A stretch of DNA of 52,402 nt from an uncultured Bacteroidales bacterium (GCA_958418815.1 CATZGB010000020.1:1-52402); one strand, 5' to 3'; shown: positions 1-8,847, counted from the stretch's first letter. Notes: generated by a model not told the origin, from the sequence alone. Translations and numbers: made by a program.

Positions 1-70
1 GTTCGCAACCAAAAACGCTTTGATAAAGTCGGCCTATTTCGGACGGATACTTTTAATCCGTAGAATCCTA

Positions 71-345
71 CCGGGAGCGAAGCGACCTTCAATCCGTGGA
101 AATCCGTGGAAATCTGCGTATCTGCGCAATCTGCGTGAGACCCTTTCGTAGGTCAGGCCGTCAGACCTGGCGCGTGGCTCTTCTGCACACGATTACTCAC
201 GCAGATTGCGCAGATACGCAGATTTCCGCAGATACCTTTACGATTAAGATGATTAAGGAGGGGAAGGCTCACAGATTACACAGATTACACAGATGCCATC
301 CGGGCGGGGCTACGCCTGACTGCATCCGCATAATCTGTATAATCT
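71..345. repeat. Composite intergenic inverted-repeat element, left copy
   Basis: Two inverted repeats lie in tandem in the gene-free stretch 1-412. The first has perfect 31-base arms at 108-138 and 197-227 around a 58-base spacer; the arms are built from a roughly 10-base unit (ATCTGCG with variants). The second has 24-base arms at 273-296 and 322-345 that agree at about 20 of 24 positions. A box GGGAAGGCTC sits at 261-270 and a 17-base box at 71-87. All of these parts recur at 52,054-52,308 near the other end of the window, with the 17-base box inverted. No protein is encoded; short ORFs here simply read through the repeat. Bases 1-70 and 346-377 show nothing else. It is probably a dispersed, non-coding repeat family; its function is unknown. 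Confidence 0.8.
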
Positions 346-377
346 CCCTTATTGCGGTCGGGTAAAACTTAGGTTAT

Positions 378-401
378 CCCAAAGCCTCAGGGCTTTATGG
401 G
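378..401 (-). terminator. Possible terminator after the phosphatase gene
   Basis: AAAGCC (381-386) pairs with GGCTTT (391-396) around a 4-base loop, with an outer CCC/GGG pair. It lies just past the stop codon of the minus-strand phosphatase gene. The T-tract on the minus strand is short and displaced, so this is a weak call. Confidence 0.4.
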
Positions 402-412
402 AAAATGGAGGG

Positions 413-1711
413 TCAGCCGGGAATCGACTCATAGTCGCGCAGGGCCTGCTCGAAGCGGGCGGCTACATCGGCCATACGGTAAAGACCGTCGGCATTCTTG
501 GTCAGCCCTTTGAGCGAGAGGGGATAGACCATCGGGGGATTGTCGAGGCCGAGCAACTGCATGTCGCGGAGCTGGTCGATGGTCTGGTAGACGATGTTGA
601 TGTCGGCATATTCCTCGCCGTCAGGGCCGACGAATTTCTCGATGACGATTTTCGAACCGATGGGGGTCTGCTTCTCAATGGCGTCGGGCAGCTCATATTT
701 CTCCACTCCGAGGGCTGTGGCGACACTCGACAGGTTGCTGTCATGGCCTACAAGGAATGTGAACTTCCGGTCGGGCGAACGCAACTCGTCATACATGTAT
801 TGTATCAGCGGGCGGGCCACATTGACGGCCACTATCGGGGCTGTGAAAAGCACATCCTGGTAGGTGTCTTTCACATGGGCGAGCTGTGCCCACTGCTCGC
901 GGGTGAGGTCGTGGCCGAAAGCGGCCTTCACCGAGTCCGGCTCCTCGTAATACTGGAGGATGAAGGCGTCGCTGGCCGCGTTGAGGTCTTTGAGCGCCGA
1001 GCCGGGCTTCATCGCGGGTTCGGCCCACTTCTCCAATATGATTTCGGTGTTGTAGTTTGAGGTCGCGGCGAGCTTGGGGTCTTTCTCCTTGGCCATAGGC
1101 GACTCATCCATGTCGAGCACCTCCATCATCAGGGCATAGTCGGGGGCTATCGCCTCATTGATGCCGACAATCCCCTTGTCGCCACCCATGGCGTTGATCT
1201 GGCGCATGGCCTCCTCGACAAACTCGGGGCTGACCTTGGTGAGCTGGGGATTGAAAAGCGGGTCCATCTTGCTGGGGGTGTAGCGGTGGTTGACAGTCAC
1301 CCCTCCGACGGGCATGAACCCCGAGGTGAAATACTGGGCTGTGGCGATGCAGCGCTGCATCGAGTTGGCGATGACATTCAGGTCGTCGGCGGTGGGGACA
1401 TAGTTCGCGGGGAAGAGGCCGGCATCGACGGCCCATTTGCGGAAATATTGCCCCATCATAGTCTCCAGCGCGCCCCCGCGCGATGTCAGTTCGCTCTTGC
1501 CGGCGCTCCATTTGGTCCATTCGTGAGGGGTCATACGGCCAAGGTCGCTCTTGCTGTCAGACAGCGGGGAGCGGATGTTGTGGCGACTGAGGACTACAGC
1601 CTCTTTCAACTGGTATTTGTCTTTGAACTCCTGGCTCCGGCGGGCCTGGGCTCCTGCGACCGCTGGCACAAACAGCGCCACGGCCAGAATCAGATTTAAA
1701 TAGCCTTTCAT
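413..1711 (-). CDS. Histidine-type acid phosphatase (phytase / glucose-1-phosphatase-like), exported
   Basis: A 432-residue clade-2 histidine phosphatase. These enzymes hydrolyse phosphomonoesters such as inositol or sugar phosphates outside the cytoplasm through a phosphohistidine intermediate. The catalytic motif RHNIRSP is at residues 43-49 (R43, H44), with Asn where the classical RHGxRxP has Gly. The proton-donor HD pair is at 323-324 in VGHDSN. The N-terminus has a hydrophobic signal peptide ending near AGAQA. The start chosen (base 1711) gives a clean signal peptide; an upstream in-frame Met at 1795 would add 28 unlikely residues. Substrate cannot be told from the sequence. The gene stands alone downstream of, and in the same orientation as, the secreted-protein pair at 1913-4166. 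Confidence 0.85.
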   Translation of the reverse strand: MKGYLNLILAVALFVPAVAGAQARRSQEFKDKYQLKEAVVLSRHNIRSPLSDSKSDLGRMTPHEWTKWSAGKSELTSRGGALETMMGQYFRKWAVDAGLFPANYVPTADDLNVIANSMQRCIATAQYFTSGFMPVGGVTVNHRYTPSKMDPLFNPQLTKVSPEFVEEAMRQINAMGGDKGIVGINEAIAPDYALMMEVLDMDESPMAKEKDPKLAATSNYNTEIILEKWAEPAMKPGSALKDLNAASDAFILQYYEEPDSVKAAFGHDLTREQWAQLAHVKDTYQDVLFTAPIVAVNVARPLIQYMYDELRSPDRKFTFLVGHDSNLSSVATALGVEKYELPDAIEKQTPIGSKIVIEKFVGPDGEEYADINIVYQTIDQLRDMQLLGLDNPPMVYPLSLKGLTKNADGLYRMADVAARFEQALRDYESIPG

Positions 1712-1882
1712 AGGACGGCGATAGATTTTTAGGTGAGTGATTTTACAGAACTTTAACACCTGCCGCCTTAAAATGTTTAAAAACCTGCCAAACAACAGCC
1801 CCTCATCCCCGACTTGACACAGACGGCAATGGCCGCCCGCCGGGAGTCAACCCCGCGCGGACGGCCACCGTCAGTCATTTCC

Positions 1883-1904
1883 TTGCAGGCGCAAGCCTGG
1901 CAAA
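1883..1904. other. Small hairpin downstream of the secreted-protein pair
   Basis: CAGGC (1886-1890) and GCCTG (1895-1899) form a stem around GCAA, extended by flanking TTG/CAA. It follows the stop codon of the 1913-3697 gene. It lacks a T-tract, so it may be a 3' end-protecting hairpin instead of a true intrinsic terminator. The rest of 1712-1912 shows nothing. Confidence 0.35.
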
Positions 1905-1912
1905 CAGGGCTG

Positions 1913-3697
1913 TCACATCCCCGGCCCGCGCACCTGCTCCACCTCGCCGGTGTCAGTGTTGATGATGTAGGCATAGAGCGGGGAGGTAGGCTCGCCGTCA
2001 TATCCGTAGACCATCAGCACCTGTTTTTTGAAGATATTCGCGCCGGCCGCGCTGCTCCAGGTAGACGCGAAAGACATACGCTTGGTCAGGTCACCCGTGA
2101 ACAGTGCCAGCCAGGAACCCATCGAGGCCACATAGCCGTTCATCAGCGCCTCATCGCTCTTGGTGAGGTCGACGGCCACATTGTCTTCGGGCAGGTAGAC
2201 AAAGACATATTTCGCTTCGGGATCCGACGGGGTCACCGTGGCGGTCAGCTTGTGGCTCCATTTGTTAGAGCCGTCGAAGTCTGAGAATGCGATGTCAAAT
2301 GTCAGCTCTGAGCCTGAAGAACTTGAGGAGGAGATGTCGACCTGCTTGATCGCGGTGGTGCGGCGGCCATTGCCGTCCACTCCGAAAATCAGCACGGAGT
2401 AATCGGTGTCGACTGTGAGATATTTCCCGGCCAGCATGTCGTCATGGGTGCTGAGCGTCGCCGGCCCTGTGAAAATCAGCTCCGAGTCGTTCCAGTCGAT
2501 GGTGTTGGTGAAGGTCAGATACTTGATTTCAGTGGCGATGGCCATAGCCGGGGTATTGGTCTCGTCGAGCCGTGAAGACTCCACCAGCATTGCGGCGTAA
2601 CGTGTGGTTTCGGAAGAGGGTGTCACCTCAAGCATGAACTCAGCGGGGGATTTCTGCACAGCCGTCACATCGAACTCACACTGGTCTGTGATTTCGGGGG
2701 CGGGAATGGTGAAAAGCTCCGACTTGACCACGGTGTTGACGATGCCATAGTCAATTCCAAACGCCACGGCGTAATACTGGTCGCCCATGAGGAGGTTGGA
2801 AAGGGTGTTTTCCCCGTGTCCGCGGAAGGTCGCGTCGTCCCAAGCCACCCCGTAGTTGTAGACAATGTTCTCGAGGCTCATGGCGGTCTGGCTGACAAGA
2901 TTGTCGAGACCTTGCTCATCGACCGCCTCCTTTGAATAGGCGGTGACATAGAACGGTATGTCGGCGTGGGAGGCGGGCGCGTCGACCTTCACGGTGATGG
3001 AGTTGGAGGTGAGGTCGGCGGTTATGGCGAATTCCACATCCTCGATTTCAAGCGTCCTGGTGTTGAAGCGCACAAGGGTGGGGTCTGAGGTCGGCACCAC
3101 TTCGTCCCCCTCGATGCAGGCGGTGTAAATCACGATGGCGCAGGGGGTATTGTCGGTTATGGGCACCGGCGGGAACCAGTCGCGTATCTTGCTGCCTTTC
3201 TCAAAAACCACGTCGGGGCTGTATTGAGACAGCGGTTTGCCCGACGATTCGGCCACGGCATGTATGTAGTCTATGTCATCCCACATCAGCAGCTCTCCCC
3301 AGATTGATTCGTCGGCATCGAGCGCGGCAAGCAGCTTTTCGGGCACACCGGAGATGCGGTAATACGCGTCGGGGTCTGACGCCACCACCTCGAGCGACGC
3401 GCTCTGGTAGCGGGGCGTGACATTGAGGGTGACAGAGCAGTCGCCACGCGACTGCTGGTATTCCATGGAGCTGACATCGTCGATGGCGAATCTATGCGAC
3501 GCGCCGTTCTTGAAGTCCACCTCGAAGTGGGTGTAGCCGTCCGTGCCGTCGGCCGAATATGTGATCTGCTCTATCTCCTCCACGTCCAGCATCCTGGTCA
3601 GGTAGCCCCCCTGGAAGATGTTTATCTTGTCAGACGCGGCGAATATCACCGACGCGGCTGTCACTGCCGCCAGGCAGCTGAGTAATGTCTTTTTCAT
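1913..3697 (-). CDS. Secreted protein of unknown function (594 aa)
   Basis: Not recognised beyond being an exported Bacteroidales-type surface or periplasmic protein. Residues 1-21 form a signal peptide (MKKTLLSCLAAV, then small residues to AASD). An early segment (about residues 55-85) follows a pattern often seen in secreted Bacteroidales proteins: a beta strand, a turn with Asn-Gly or Asp-Gly, then an acidic I-D-D-V-S-S-M-E-Y-type strand. The remainder is Thr/Ser/Asp-rich and predicted beta, suggesting several Ig-like or fibronectin-like modules. There is no lipobox and no obvious T9SS C-terminal domain; the C-terminus reads VRGPGM. It starts 4 bases after the stop codon of the upstream gene at 3702-4166, so the two are almost certainly co-transcribed and may act together at the cell surface. 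Confidence 0.65.
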   Translation of the reverse strand: MKKTLLSCLAAVTAASVIFAASDKINIFQGGYLTRMLDVEEIEQITYSADGTDGYTHFEVDFKNGASHRFAIDDVSSMEYQQSRGDCSVTLNVTPRYQSASLEVVASDPDAYYRISGVPEKLLAALDADESIWGELLMWDDIDYIHAVAESSGKPLSQYSPDVVFEKGSKIRDWFPPVPITDNTPCAIVIYTACIEGDEVVPTSDPTLVRFNTRTLEIEDVEFAITADLTSNSITVKVDAPASHADIPFYVTAYSKEAVDEQGLDNLVSQTAMSLENIVYNYGVAWDDATFRGHGENTLSNLLMGDQYYAVAFGIDYGIVNTVVKSELFTIPAPEITDQCEFDVTAVQKSPAEFMLEVTPSSETTRYAAMLVESSRLDETNTPAMAIATEIKYLTFTNTIDWNDSELIFTGPATLSTHDDMLAGKYLTVDTDYSVLIFGVDGNGRRTTAIKQVDISSSSSSGSELTFDIAFSDFDGSNKWSHKLTATVTPSDPEAKYVFVYLPEDNVAVDLTKSDEALMNGYVASMGSWLALFTGDLTKRMSFASTWSSAAGANIFKKQVLMVYGYDGEPTSPLYAYIINTDTGEVEQVRGPGM

Positions 3698-3701
3698 ATG
3701 C

Positions 3702-4166
3702 CTAACGTATTGTTATCTTGTAAGATTTGTCGCCTGCTTTCACCACATACACCCCGGGAGCGAGTCCTTCGAGCGGAATACGGGCCTCGGAGGATGCCAC
3801 GGCGTGTCTGAGGGCCTTTCCCGATGTGTCGAAGAGGGAGATTGCGGCTCCTTCAGGAAGCCCGTCAAACACCAGCATGTCGCCCTGGCGCGACATGCCG
3901 CCGGCGGTCACCGACGCGTCGTCGACACCCGACCACTCCTCATGGCGATGCTCGAAACTCAGTATGTCGGTCTTCTGGACCTCAACATTGACATCTGACG
4001 ATTCGGCCTGCAGATGGGTGGCGGAGAAGCTGACCCGGAGGTCGTCGCGCAGCATGATGTCCATTTTTTCCCCTGACGCGAGATGGACCCGGAGGCAATT
4101 GTATCCCGAGGCCCAACATGTCAGTGCCCCTGTGGCGAGGATTGCTGAAAGTAGGATTTTTCTCAT
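3702..4166 (-). CDS. Small secreted protein with T9SS-type C-terminal sorting domain
   Basis: A 154-residue protein. Residues 1-20 form a signal peptide (MRKILLSAILATGALTCWAS). The middle is a beta-rich segment with an SGEKMDIMLRDDLRVSF stretch resembling the early part of the neighbouring 594-residue protein. The last 70 or so residues look like a type IX secretion C-terminal domain: a strand with ISLFDTSGKAL, then GLAPGVYVVKAGDKSYKI ending in ITIR. Such domains direct export through the outer membrane and are usually cleaved by PorU. The start at 4166 is chosen because it begins the signal peptide; longer in-frame starts up to 4268 give no sensible N-terminus. It is the first gene of a two-gene operon. 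Confidence 0.7.
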   Translation of the reverse strand: MRKILLSAILATGALTCWASGYNCLRVHLASGEKMDIMLRDDLRVSFSATHLQAESSDVNVEVQKTDILSFEHRHEEWSGVDDASVTAGGMSRQGDMLVFDGLPEGAAISLFDTSGKALRHAVASSEARIPLEGLAPGVYVVKAGDKSYKITIR

Positions 4167-4303
4167 ATATAGATATTGGTTGTTAGGAGCCATTTGGCAT
4201 GCTTGAGCGGGCCGGGGCGGCTCCGGTTCTCCCCGGATTCTCATTTGCCGGAAAAACGACGCAATCAAAATCTTTTTGCCATCATTTCCTCAAATTCACA
4301 TCG

Positions 4304-4333
4304 CAAAGATACACAAAACCGACGCGACACAAA
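4304..4333 (-). promoter_or_regulatory. Bacteroidota-type promoter for the secreted-protein pair
   Basis: On the minus strand TTTG (4330-4333) is followed, 18 bases later, by TATCTTTG (4304-4311), matching the -33/-7 pattern of primary-sigma promoters in this phylum. Transcription would start near 4297, leaving a leader of about 130 bases before the ATG at 4166. Confidence 0.7.
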
Positions 4334-4380
4334 CACGTTGCGCCGCGCAATACGTCTGATTTTTATTTTTCAGACATATT

Positions 4381-6024
4381 TCAGGGGGTGTTTCTGGCCT
4401 GGCGGATGAATTCCGTCGGGGTAAGGCCGGTGTGGGTCTTGAATATGTTGGAGAAATGGGTGCGCGATTTGTAACCCACGCTCTCGGCGATCGACTCTAC
4501 AGTCAGCCGTCCGGCAGACTCGGGGTCGGCAAGCAGGCGGCATGCACGGTTGATGCGCCGTTCGGCCACAAGCGCGCTCAGGTTCTTGCCGGTCAGCTCG
4601 GCGATTGCCTGTGAAATCAACTGGGTCTTGATGCCGGTGATTTCAGACAGCCGTCCCAGGGAGAAGTCAGGACTGAAGACCTCCGGACTGGAATATATGG
4701 TCTCCGAGACCTTCTCCAGCACAGGTTCCAGCTCCTCGCAGTGTGAACGCGGCGGCCTCTCCCTGCGCTCTGTCCGGGGCACGTCCCTGACCGCCACCAG
4801 CTCCATGTTTTTCACAAACAGCTCGCGGTTGGAGGCTTTCAGCCTGCGGTTGTTGAAAAGCAGCAACGCCAGCAGCAGGAGCGCCACAGCGGCCCCGGCG
4901 GAGACAAGCGTGACCACGGTACGCGATTTCTCCTCCCTGGCCCGGGAGTCGGTTATCTCCTTTCGCATGTTGGAAAGCACCGCTTCCGACTCGAGGTCTT
5001 TTATCACGTCGTATTTTCCGGTGTTGAAAAGCGAGTCGCGTATCCTGAGCGCGTCGTATCGGGTGATATGGGCCGAGTCAGGCATGTCGGCGGCCATGTA
5101 AGCGTTGCCGAGGGTCTCACAGACGGCCTGCATGATGTCGGGCAGCCTGTGGAGGGCGGCCATCGAGCGGGCCTCCTTCAGGCTGGCTATGCCACGGGGG
5201 GAGTCGCCGGCTTTCATATGGGCGAATCCGGTCAGGAACCGGTGGTTGACCTGGTAACGCTCGGTGTCATACTGCGGGGCGAGCAAGGGCGAGGCATCCT
5301 CAAGCATGCGGGCCGCCAGGTCGAAACGCCCGGTCAGCATCTGCTGCGCCGCCAAGGCGATGTGGTGGCAGTAGGCGCCCATCGGCGAGGCCTCGTCAAA
5401 GTTGTATGCCGCCACAGTGGCAATCTCCGGCCCGATGTCGCCGATGCGTCCGTTGGTGGCCGACAGCGACAGCAGGTCGATGAATGTCATCGTGACCCCC
5501 CAGTCGAGATGACGCGCCACCGCCTCGTTCAACGCCTCGGAATAGAGGCTGACCGCACGGGGATAATTGTTGTAGTCGGCGTAGATTTTGGCAAGGTTCT
5601 CCCCGGCCCCGATCTTGACGGCCGGCAGGTCGTGACGACGGCCCAACGAGAGGGCGTTGTTGAGGAAGGGATAGGCCTGCTCAGGGTTGTTGCGTATGAA
5701 AAGCCAGATGTAGCCTGTGTTGACAAGCGCCAGGCCTACACGCTCCATCTCGTCGCGGGGGAGCGACTCGGAGTATCTCGATATGGAGATGGCGTAAAAG
5801 GCGGCAGCGGAGTCGAGGTCGTTGTTCTTGATGCTCTGCCACCCACGGCTGTTGAGTTCCTTAAGCGACCTGGAGCCGAAGGTCTTGTTGAAGTGACGGT
5901 AGTCTATGCCGGCGGCGCAGGCCGAGACCGCAAGCAGGGCGGCCACCAGGAGAACCGGCATCCTGGTGGCAGTCAGGGCCGCAAGGCGGCCAAACAGAGT
6001 TTGACGGCATATCACTCGCTCCAT
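4381..6024 (-). CDS. Membrane-anchored TPR / AraC-family transcriptional regulator
   Basis: A 547-residue one-component regulator. Residues 22-38 form an N-terminal signal or anchor (with VSAC, a possible lipobox). Residues about 50-340 are helical TPR-like repeats, presumably periplasmic, with paired motifs such as AFYAISISRYSES and PRAVSLYSEALNEA. A strong transmembrane helix at about 369-390 (runs of Leu/Ala, then NNRR) leads to a basic linker and a C-terminal AraC helix-turn-helix domain at about 440-543, with recognisable second-helix sequence AESVGYKSRTHFSNIFK and GLTPTEFI. This layout suggests direct signalling from the periplasm to DNA. An alternative start at Met22 (base 5961) is possible. 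The gene lies 27 bases downstream of the S1/P1 nuclease gene and may share its transcript. The ligand and target genes are unknown. Confidence 0.8.
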   Translation of the reverse strand: MERVICRQTLFGRLAALTATRMPVLLVAALLAVSACAAGIDYRHFNKTFGSRSLKELNSRGWQSIKNNDLDSAAAFYAISISRYSESLPRDEMERVGLALVNTGYIWLFIRNNPEQAYPFLNNALSLGRRHDLPAVKIGAGENLAKIYADYNNYPRAVSLYSEALNEAVARHLDWGVTMTFIDLLSLSATNGRIGDIGPEIATVAAYNFDEASPMGAYCHHIALAAQQMLTGRFDLAARMLEDASPLLAPQYDTERYQVNHRFLTGFAHMKAGDSPRGIASLKEARSMAALHRLPDIMQAVCETLGNAYMAADMPDSAHITRYDALRIRDSLFNTGKYDVIKDLESEAVLSNMRKEITDSRAREEKSRTVVTLVSAGAAVALLLLALLLFNNRRLKASNRELFVKNMELVAVRDVPRTERRERPPRSHCEELEPVLEKVSETIYSSPEVFSPDFSLGRLSEITGIKTQLISQAIAELTGKNLSALVAERRINRACRLLADPESAGRLTVESIAESVGYKSRTHFSNIFKTHTGLTPTEFIRQARNTP

Positions 6025-6051
6025 CTCGTGGGTGTCTCCTGCGGGCCCGCG

Positions 6052-6870
6052 TCAGAATGAGGATGGCGACCGGCGGTAGGGATAGGCCGGGTCGAATATC
6101 GAGTTGAGTATATGGGCCAGACGCAGGCCGCCGCTGAGGAATGAGTCCTCAATCACCGGCGCCCAGCGGGCCACCTCGTTGTAGCTCAGCTTTGAGCCTT
6201 CGGGGGTCTCGGCATACACTGTGGCGGCTTCCTCAACCTTGCGCTGCGCCCAGTCGTCGACATTGCCCGACAGCACCAACACTTCCTGTGAGGGGGAAAG
6301 GCGGTCAAGCTGGTCGGCCCATTCGGTGTAGCTCCATTTGTGGGCAGATTCCACGAGGCTTGTGTCCCAGACTCCATGGAGGTTGGCGTCGCGCCCGAAG
6401 TATTTGACTTTTATGGTGTTGCCGCCATAATCGGTGGCGTGGCCAAGGTGCATGGGCTGATGCAGATCGCCGAGGAAATGGGTGAGCATCTTCAGGGCAA
6501 GCGCGCGGTTGGCCGGGGTCTGGGCCGTGTCGGCCAGTACCTTTATCGAGAATCTGACACCCTCGACAATGTCGCCGGAGGGATGTTTCGGCTGGGTGAA
6601 ATATGTCTTGTCAGCGTCCACATTGCGGTAATGCCAGGTCTTTGTGTAGGCATATTCGGGAGTATGGCTCGCGTTGTCGAGCCAGTTGGCCCAGTAGATG
6701 AGGCTCCGGCCCTCGAGGATGGAGTCGACGGCGGCGCGGGTGGCGGGAGTGAGATGGCGTTCGGCGATGCAGGCGGTGACATCGTGGCCTTTCTGGCCCC
6801 ACGCCAACACGCTGAGTGCCACGGGCATCATCGCTATGACAAAGAAGATACGGAGTAATGATTTTTTCAT
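6052..6870 (-). CDS. S1/P1-family zinc-dependent nuclease, exported
   Basis: A 272-residue nuclease that would degrade single-stranded DNA or RNA (possibly with 3'-nucleotidase activity) in the periplasm or outside the cell. In this family the N-terminal Trp of the mature protein binds zinc; here the signal peptide MKKSLLRIFFVIAMMPVALS ends VLA just before W24, which fits. The other expected ligands are visible: H29 in GQKGHD, D65 in NWLDNASH, H80 in TWHY, H131, D135 and H141 in LTHFLGDLHQPMH, and H165/D169 in ANLHGVWD. All nine zinc ligands therefore appear present. The start at 6870 is chosen because it begins the signal peptide; the in-frame ATG at 6921 lies around the predicted transcription start. 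It heads a likely operon with the downstream TPR/AraC regulator. Confidence 0.9.
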   Translation of the reverse strand: MKKSLLRIFFVIAMMPVALSVLAWGQKGHDVTACIAERHLTPATRAAVDSILEGRSLIYWANWLDNASHTPEYAYTKTWHYRNVDADKTYFTQPKHPSGDIVEGVRFSIKVLADTAQTPANRALALKMLTHFLGDLHQPMHLGHATDYGGNTIKVKYFGRDANLHGVWDTSLVESAHKWSYTEWADQLDRLSPSQEVLVLSGNVDDWAQRKVEEAATVYAETPEGSKLSYNEVARWAPVIEDSFLSGGLRLAHILNSIFDPAYPYRRSPSSF

Positions 6871-6925
6871 CGGGTTTGTCTGACTTAGAATCGATATTAA
6901 GGCCGCAAAGCCTTTAATCACACCG

Positions 6926-6956
6926 CAAAGATAGTGATTTAGACAAGATTAACAAG
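6926..6956 (-). promoter_or_regulatory. Promoter for the S1/P1 nuclease gene
   Basis: On the minus strand TATCTTTG occupies 6926-6933, with a partial -33 element (CTTG at 6953-6956) at the expected spacing. The start of transcription would be near 6920, about 50 bases before the chosen start codon, which supports the shorter protein. Confidence 0.6.
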
Positions 6957-6986
6957 CGTTCCGGCCTTTTTTTCGCGGAAATTGAG

Positions 6987-6994
6987 TACCTTTG
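6987..6994 (+). promoter_or_regulatory. Promoter -7 element for argS
   Basis: TACCTTTG matches the Bacteroidota -7 consensus, and a T-rich run (6966-6973) sits near the -33 position. Transcription would begin near 7000, after the upstream in-frame ATG at 6982, so the protein must start at 7060. This promoter is divergent from the nuclease promoter. Confidence 0.6.
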
Positions 6995-7059
6995 CATTTC
7001 AATCACTGCCGCCCAGGCGCGGTTTTCCAACATTTCGTAACAACACTCAACACAAAGCC

Positions 7060-8847
7060 ATGTCACTCGACAGCATCATATCGCAAGGAGTTTCCCGCGC
7101 AGTAAAGGAACTTTACGGGGTAGACACCCCGGCTGAACAGATTGTGCCCCAGGCCACCCGAAAGGAGTTTGAGGGCAACCTCACCATCGTGGTCTTCCCC
7201 TGGGTGAAAGCCGCCCGCAAGGCCCCCGACGCCGTGGCCACGGAGATAGGCAACTGGCTGGTCGACAATGAGCCGGCGGTTGACCGCTTCAATGCCGTGA
7301 AGGGCTTCCTCAACATCGTCATCGAGCCTACCTACTGGAACTCGGTGCTGGAGCACATCGCGTCAGATGACAACTTCGGCTTCAAGGAGGAGACCGCCGA
7401 CAGCCCACTGGTGATGGTGGAATACTCCTCCCCCAACACCAACAAGCCCCTCCACCTGGGCCATGTCCGCAACAACCTCCTGGGCTACTCCCTCTCCCGC
7501 ATCCTGCAGGCTTGCGGCAACAAGGTTGTCAAGACCAACATCGTCAACGACCGCGGCATCCACATCTGCAAGTCGATGCTCGCCTGGCAGAAATGGGGCG
7601 ACGGCGCGACTCCCGAGTCAACCGGAAAGAAAGGAGACCACCTCATCGGCGACTTCTATGTGCTGTTTGACAAGCACTTCCGCCAGGAGGTCAAGGAACT
7701 GATGGAGAAAGGCATGACAGAGGATGAGGCAAAAGCCGCATCCCCCCTCATGGCCGAGGCCCGCGAGATGCTGCGCAAATGGGAGCAGAAAGACCCCGAG
7801 GTGCGCGCGCTCTGGGAGAAGATGAACCAGTGGGTCTACGACGGGTTCGACGTGACATACAAGCGCATGGGTGTGGATTTCGACAAAATCTACTACGAGT
7901 CTGACACTTACCTCGAAGGGAAAGAGAAGGTGCTCGAAGGGCTTGAGAAGGGCATCATGTACCGCAAGGAGGATGGCTCGGTATGGGCCGACCTCACCGA
8001 TGCCGGACTCGACAACAAGCTCCTGTTGCGTTCTGACGGCACCTCGGTCTACATGACCCAGGACATCGGCACCGCCAAGCTCCGCTTCCGCGACTTCCCC
8101 ATCGACAAGATGATATACGTGGTCGGCAACGAGCAGAACTACCATTTCCAGGTGTTGTCGCTCCTGCTCGACCGCCTCGGATTCAAATGGGGCAAGGACC
8201 TCGTCCATTTCTCATACGGAATGGTGGAGCTGCCGCAGGGGAAGATGAAAAGCCGCGAGGGCACCGTGGTAGACGCCGACGACCTGATGGAGGAGATGGT
8301 GGCCAACGCCCGCGAGGTGTCGGCTCAGCTCGGCAAGACCGACGGCCTTACCCCCGCCGAAATCGACGAAATCTCAGAGACCGTGGGCATGGGCGCCCTC
8401 AAATATTTCCTGCTCAAGGTCGACCCCCGCAAGAACATGATGTTCAACCCCGCGGAGTCAATCGACTTCAACGGCAACACAGGGCCTTTCATCCAGTACA
8501 CCTACGCCCGAATCCGCTCGGTGCTGCGCAAAGCCGCCGAACTCGGATATGAGACGGGCGACTACGCGGCGGTGATTCCCAACGAAAAGGAAATCGCCCT
8601 GATACAGACCCTCTCCGACTTCCCCGCCACGGTGGAAGAGGCCGGCCGCAGCTACTCCCCGGCCCTCATCGCCAACTACACCTATGAGCTGGTCAAACAA
8701 TACAACCAGTTCTACCACGACTACTCCATCCTCAAGGAGGAAGACCCGGCCACACGCTCTCTCCGACTGGCCCTCTGCAAGTCAGTGGCCCGCACGGTCA
8801 AGCAGGCGATGAGCCTCCTGGGCATCAATGTCCCCGAGCGGATGTGA
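7060..8847 (+). CDS. argS: Arginyl-tRNA synthetase
   Basis: A 595-residue class I aminoacyl-tRNA synthetase that charges tRNA-Arg in the cytoplasm. The N-terminal Add1 domain comes first, then the HIGH motif as HLGH at residues 132-135 within NTNKPLHLGHVRN. The KMSKS-type motif appears as GKMKSREG near residue 390, and the C-terminal helical anticodon-binding domain ends with LGINVPERM. Length fits the family. The start at 7060 is preferred over 6982 because the promoter lies between the two and because MSLDSIISQ is a typical start. It is followed by a BI-1 family gene about 100 bases downstream. Confidence 0.97.
   Translation: MSLDSIISQGVSRAVKELYGVDTPAEQIVPQATRKEFEGNLTIVVFPWVKAARKAPDAVATEIGNWLVDNEPAVDRFNAVKGFLNIVIEPTYWNSVLEHIASDDNFGFKEETADSPLVMVEYSSPNTNKPLHLGHVRNNLLGYSLSRILQACGNKVVKTNIVNDRGIHICKSMLAWQKWGDGATPESTGKKGDHLIGDFYVLFDKHFRQEVKELMEKGMTEDEAKAASPLMAEAREMLRKWEQKDPEVRALWEKMNQWVYDGFDVTYKRMGVDFDKIYYESDTYLEGKEKVLEGLEKGIMYRKEDGSVWADLTDAGLDNKLLLRSDGTSVYMTQDIGTAKLRFRDFPIDKMIYVVGNEQNYHFQVLSLLLDRLGFKWGKDLVHFSYGMVELPQGKMKSREGTVVDADDLMEEMVANAREVSAQLGKTDGLTPAEIDEISETVGMGALKYFLLKVDPRKNMMFNPAESIDFNGNTGPFIQYTYARIRSVLRKAAELGYETGDYAAVIPNEKEIALIQTLSDFPATVEEAGRSYSPALIANYTYELVKQYNQFYHDYSILKEEDPATRSLRLALCKSVARTVKQAMSLLGINVPERM

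Noticed and set aside
71..345. CRISPR array
   Set aside because: The repeats are inverted pairs with periodic cores, not direct repeats with regular unique spacers, and no cas gene is present.
96..365. 89-codon ORF in the left repeat
   Set aside because: It encodes only the repeat sequence itself and has no protein character.
5068..6060. 330-codon plus-strand ORF opposite the AraC/TPR gene
   Set aside because: Antisense to a well-supported gene in GC-rich DNA; the translation has no domain character (low-complexity Gly/Val/Arg).
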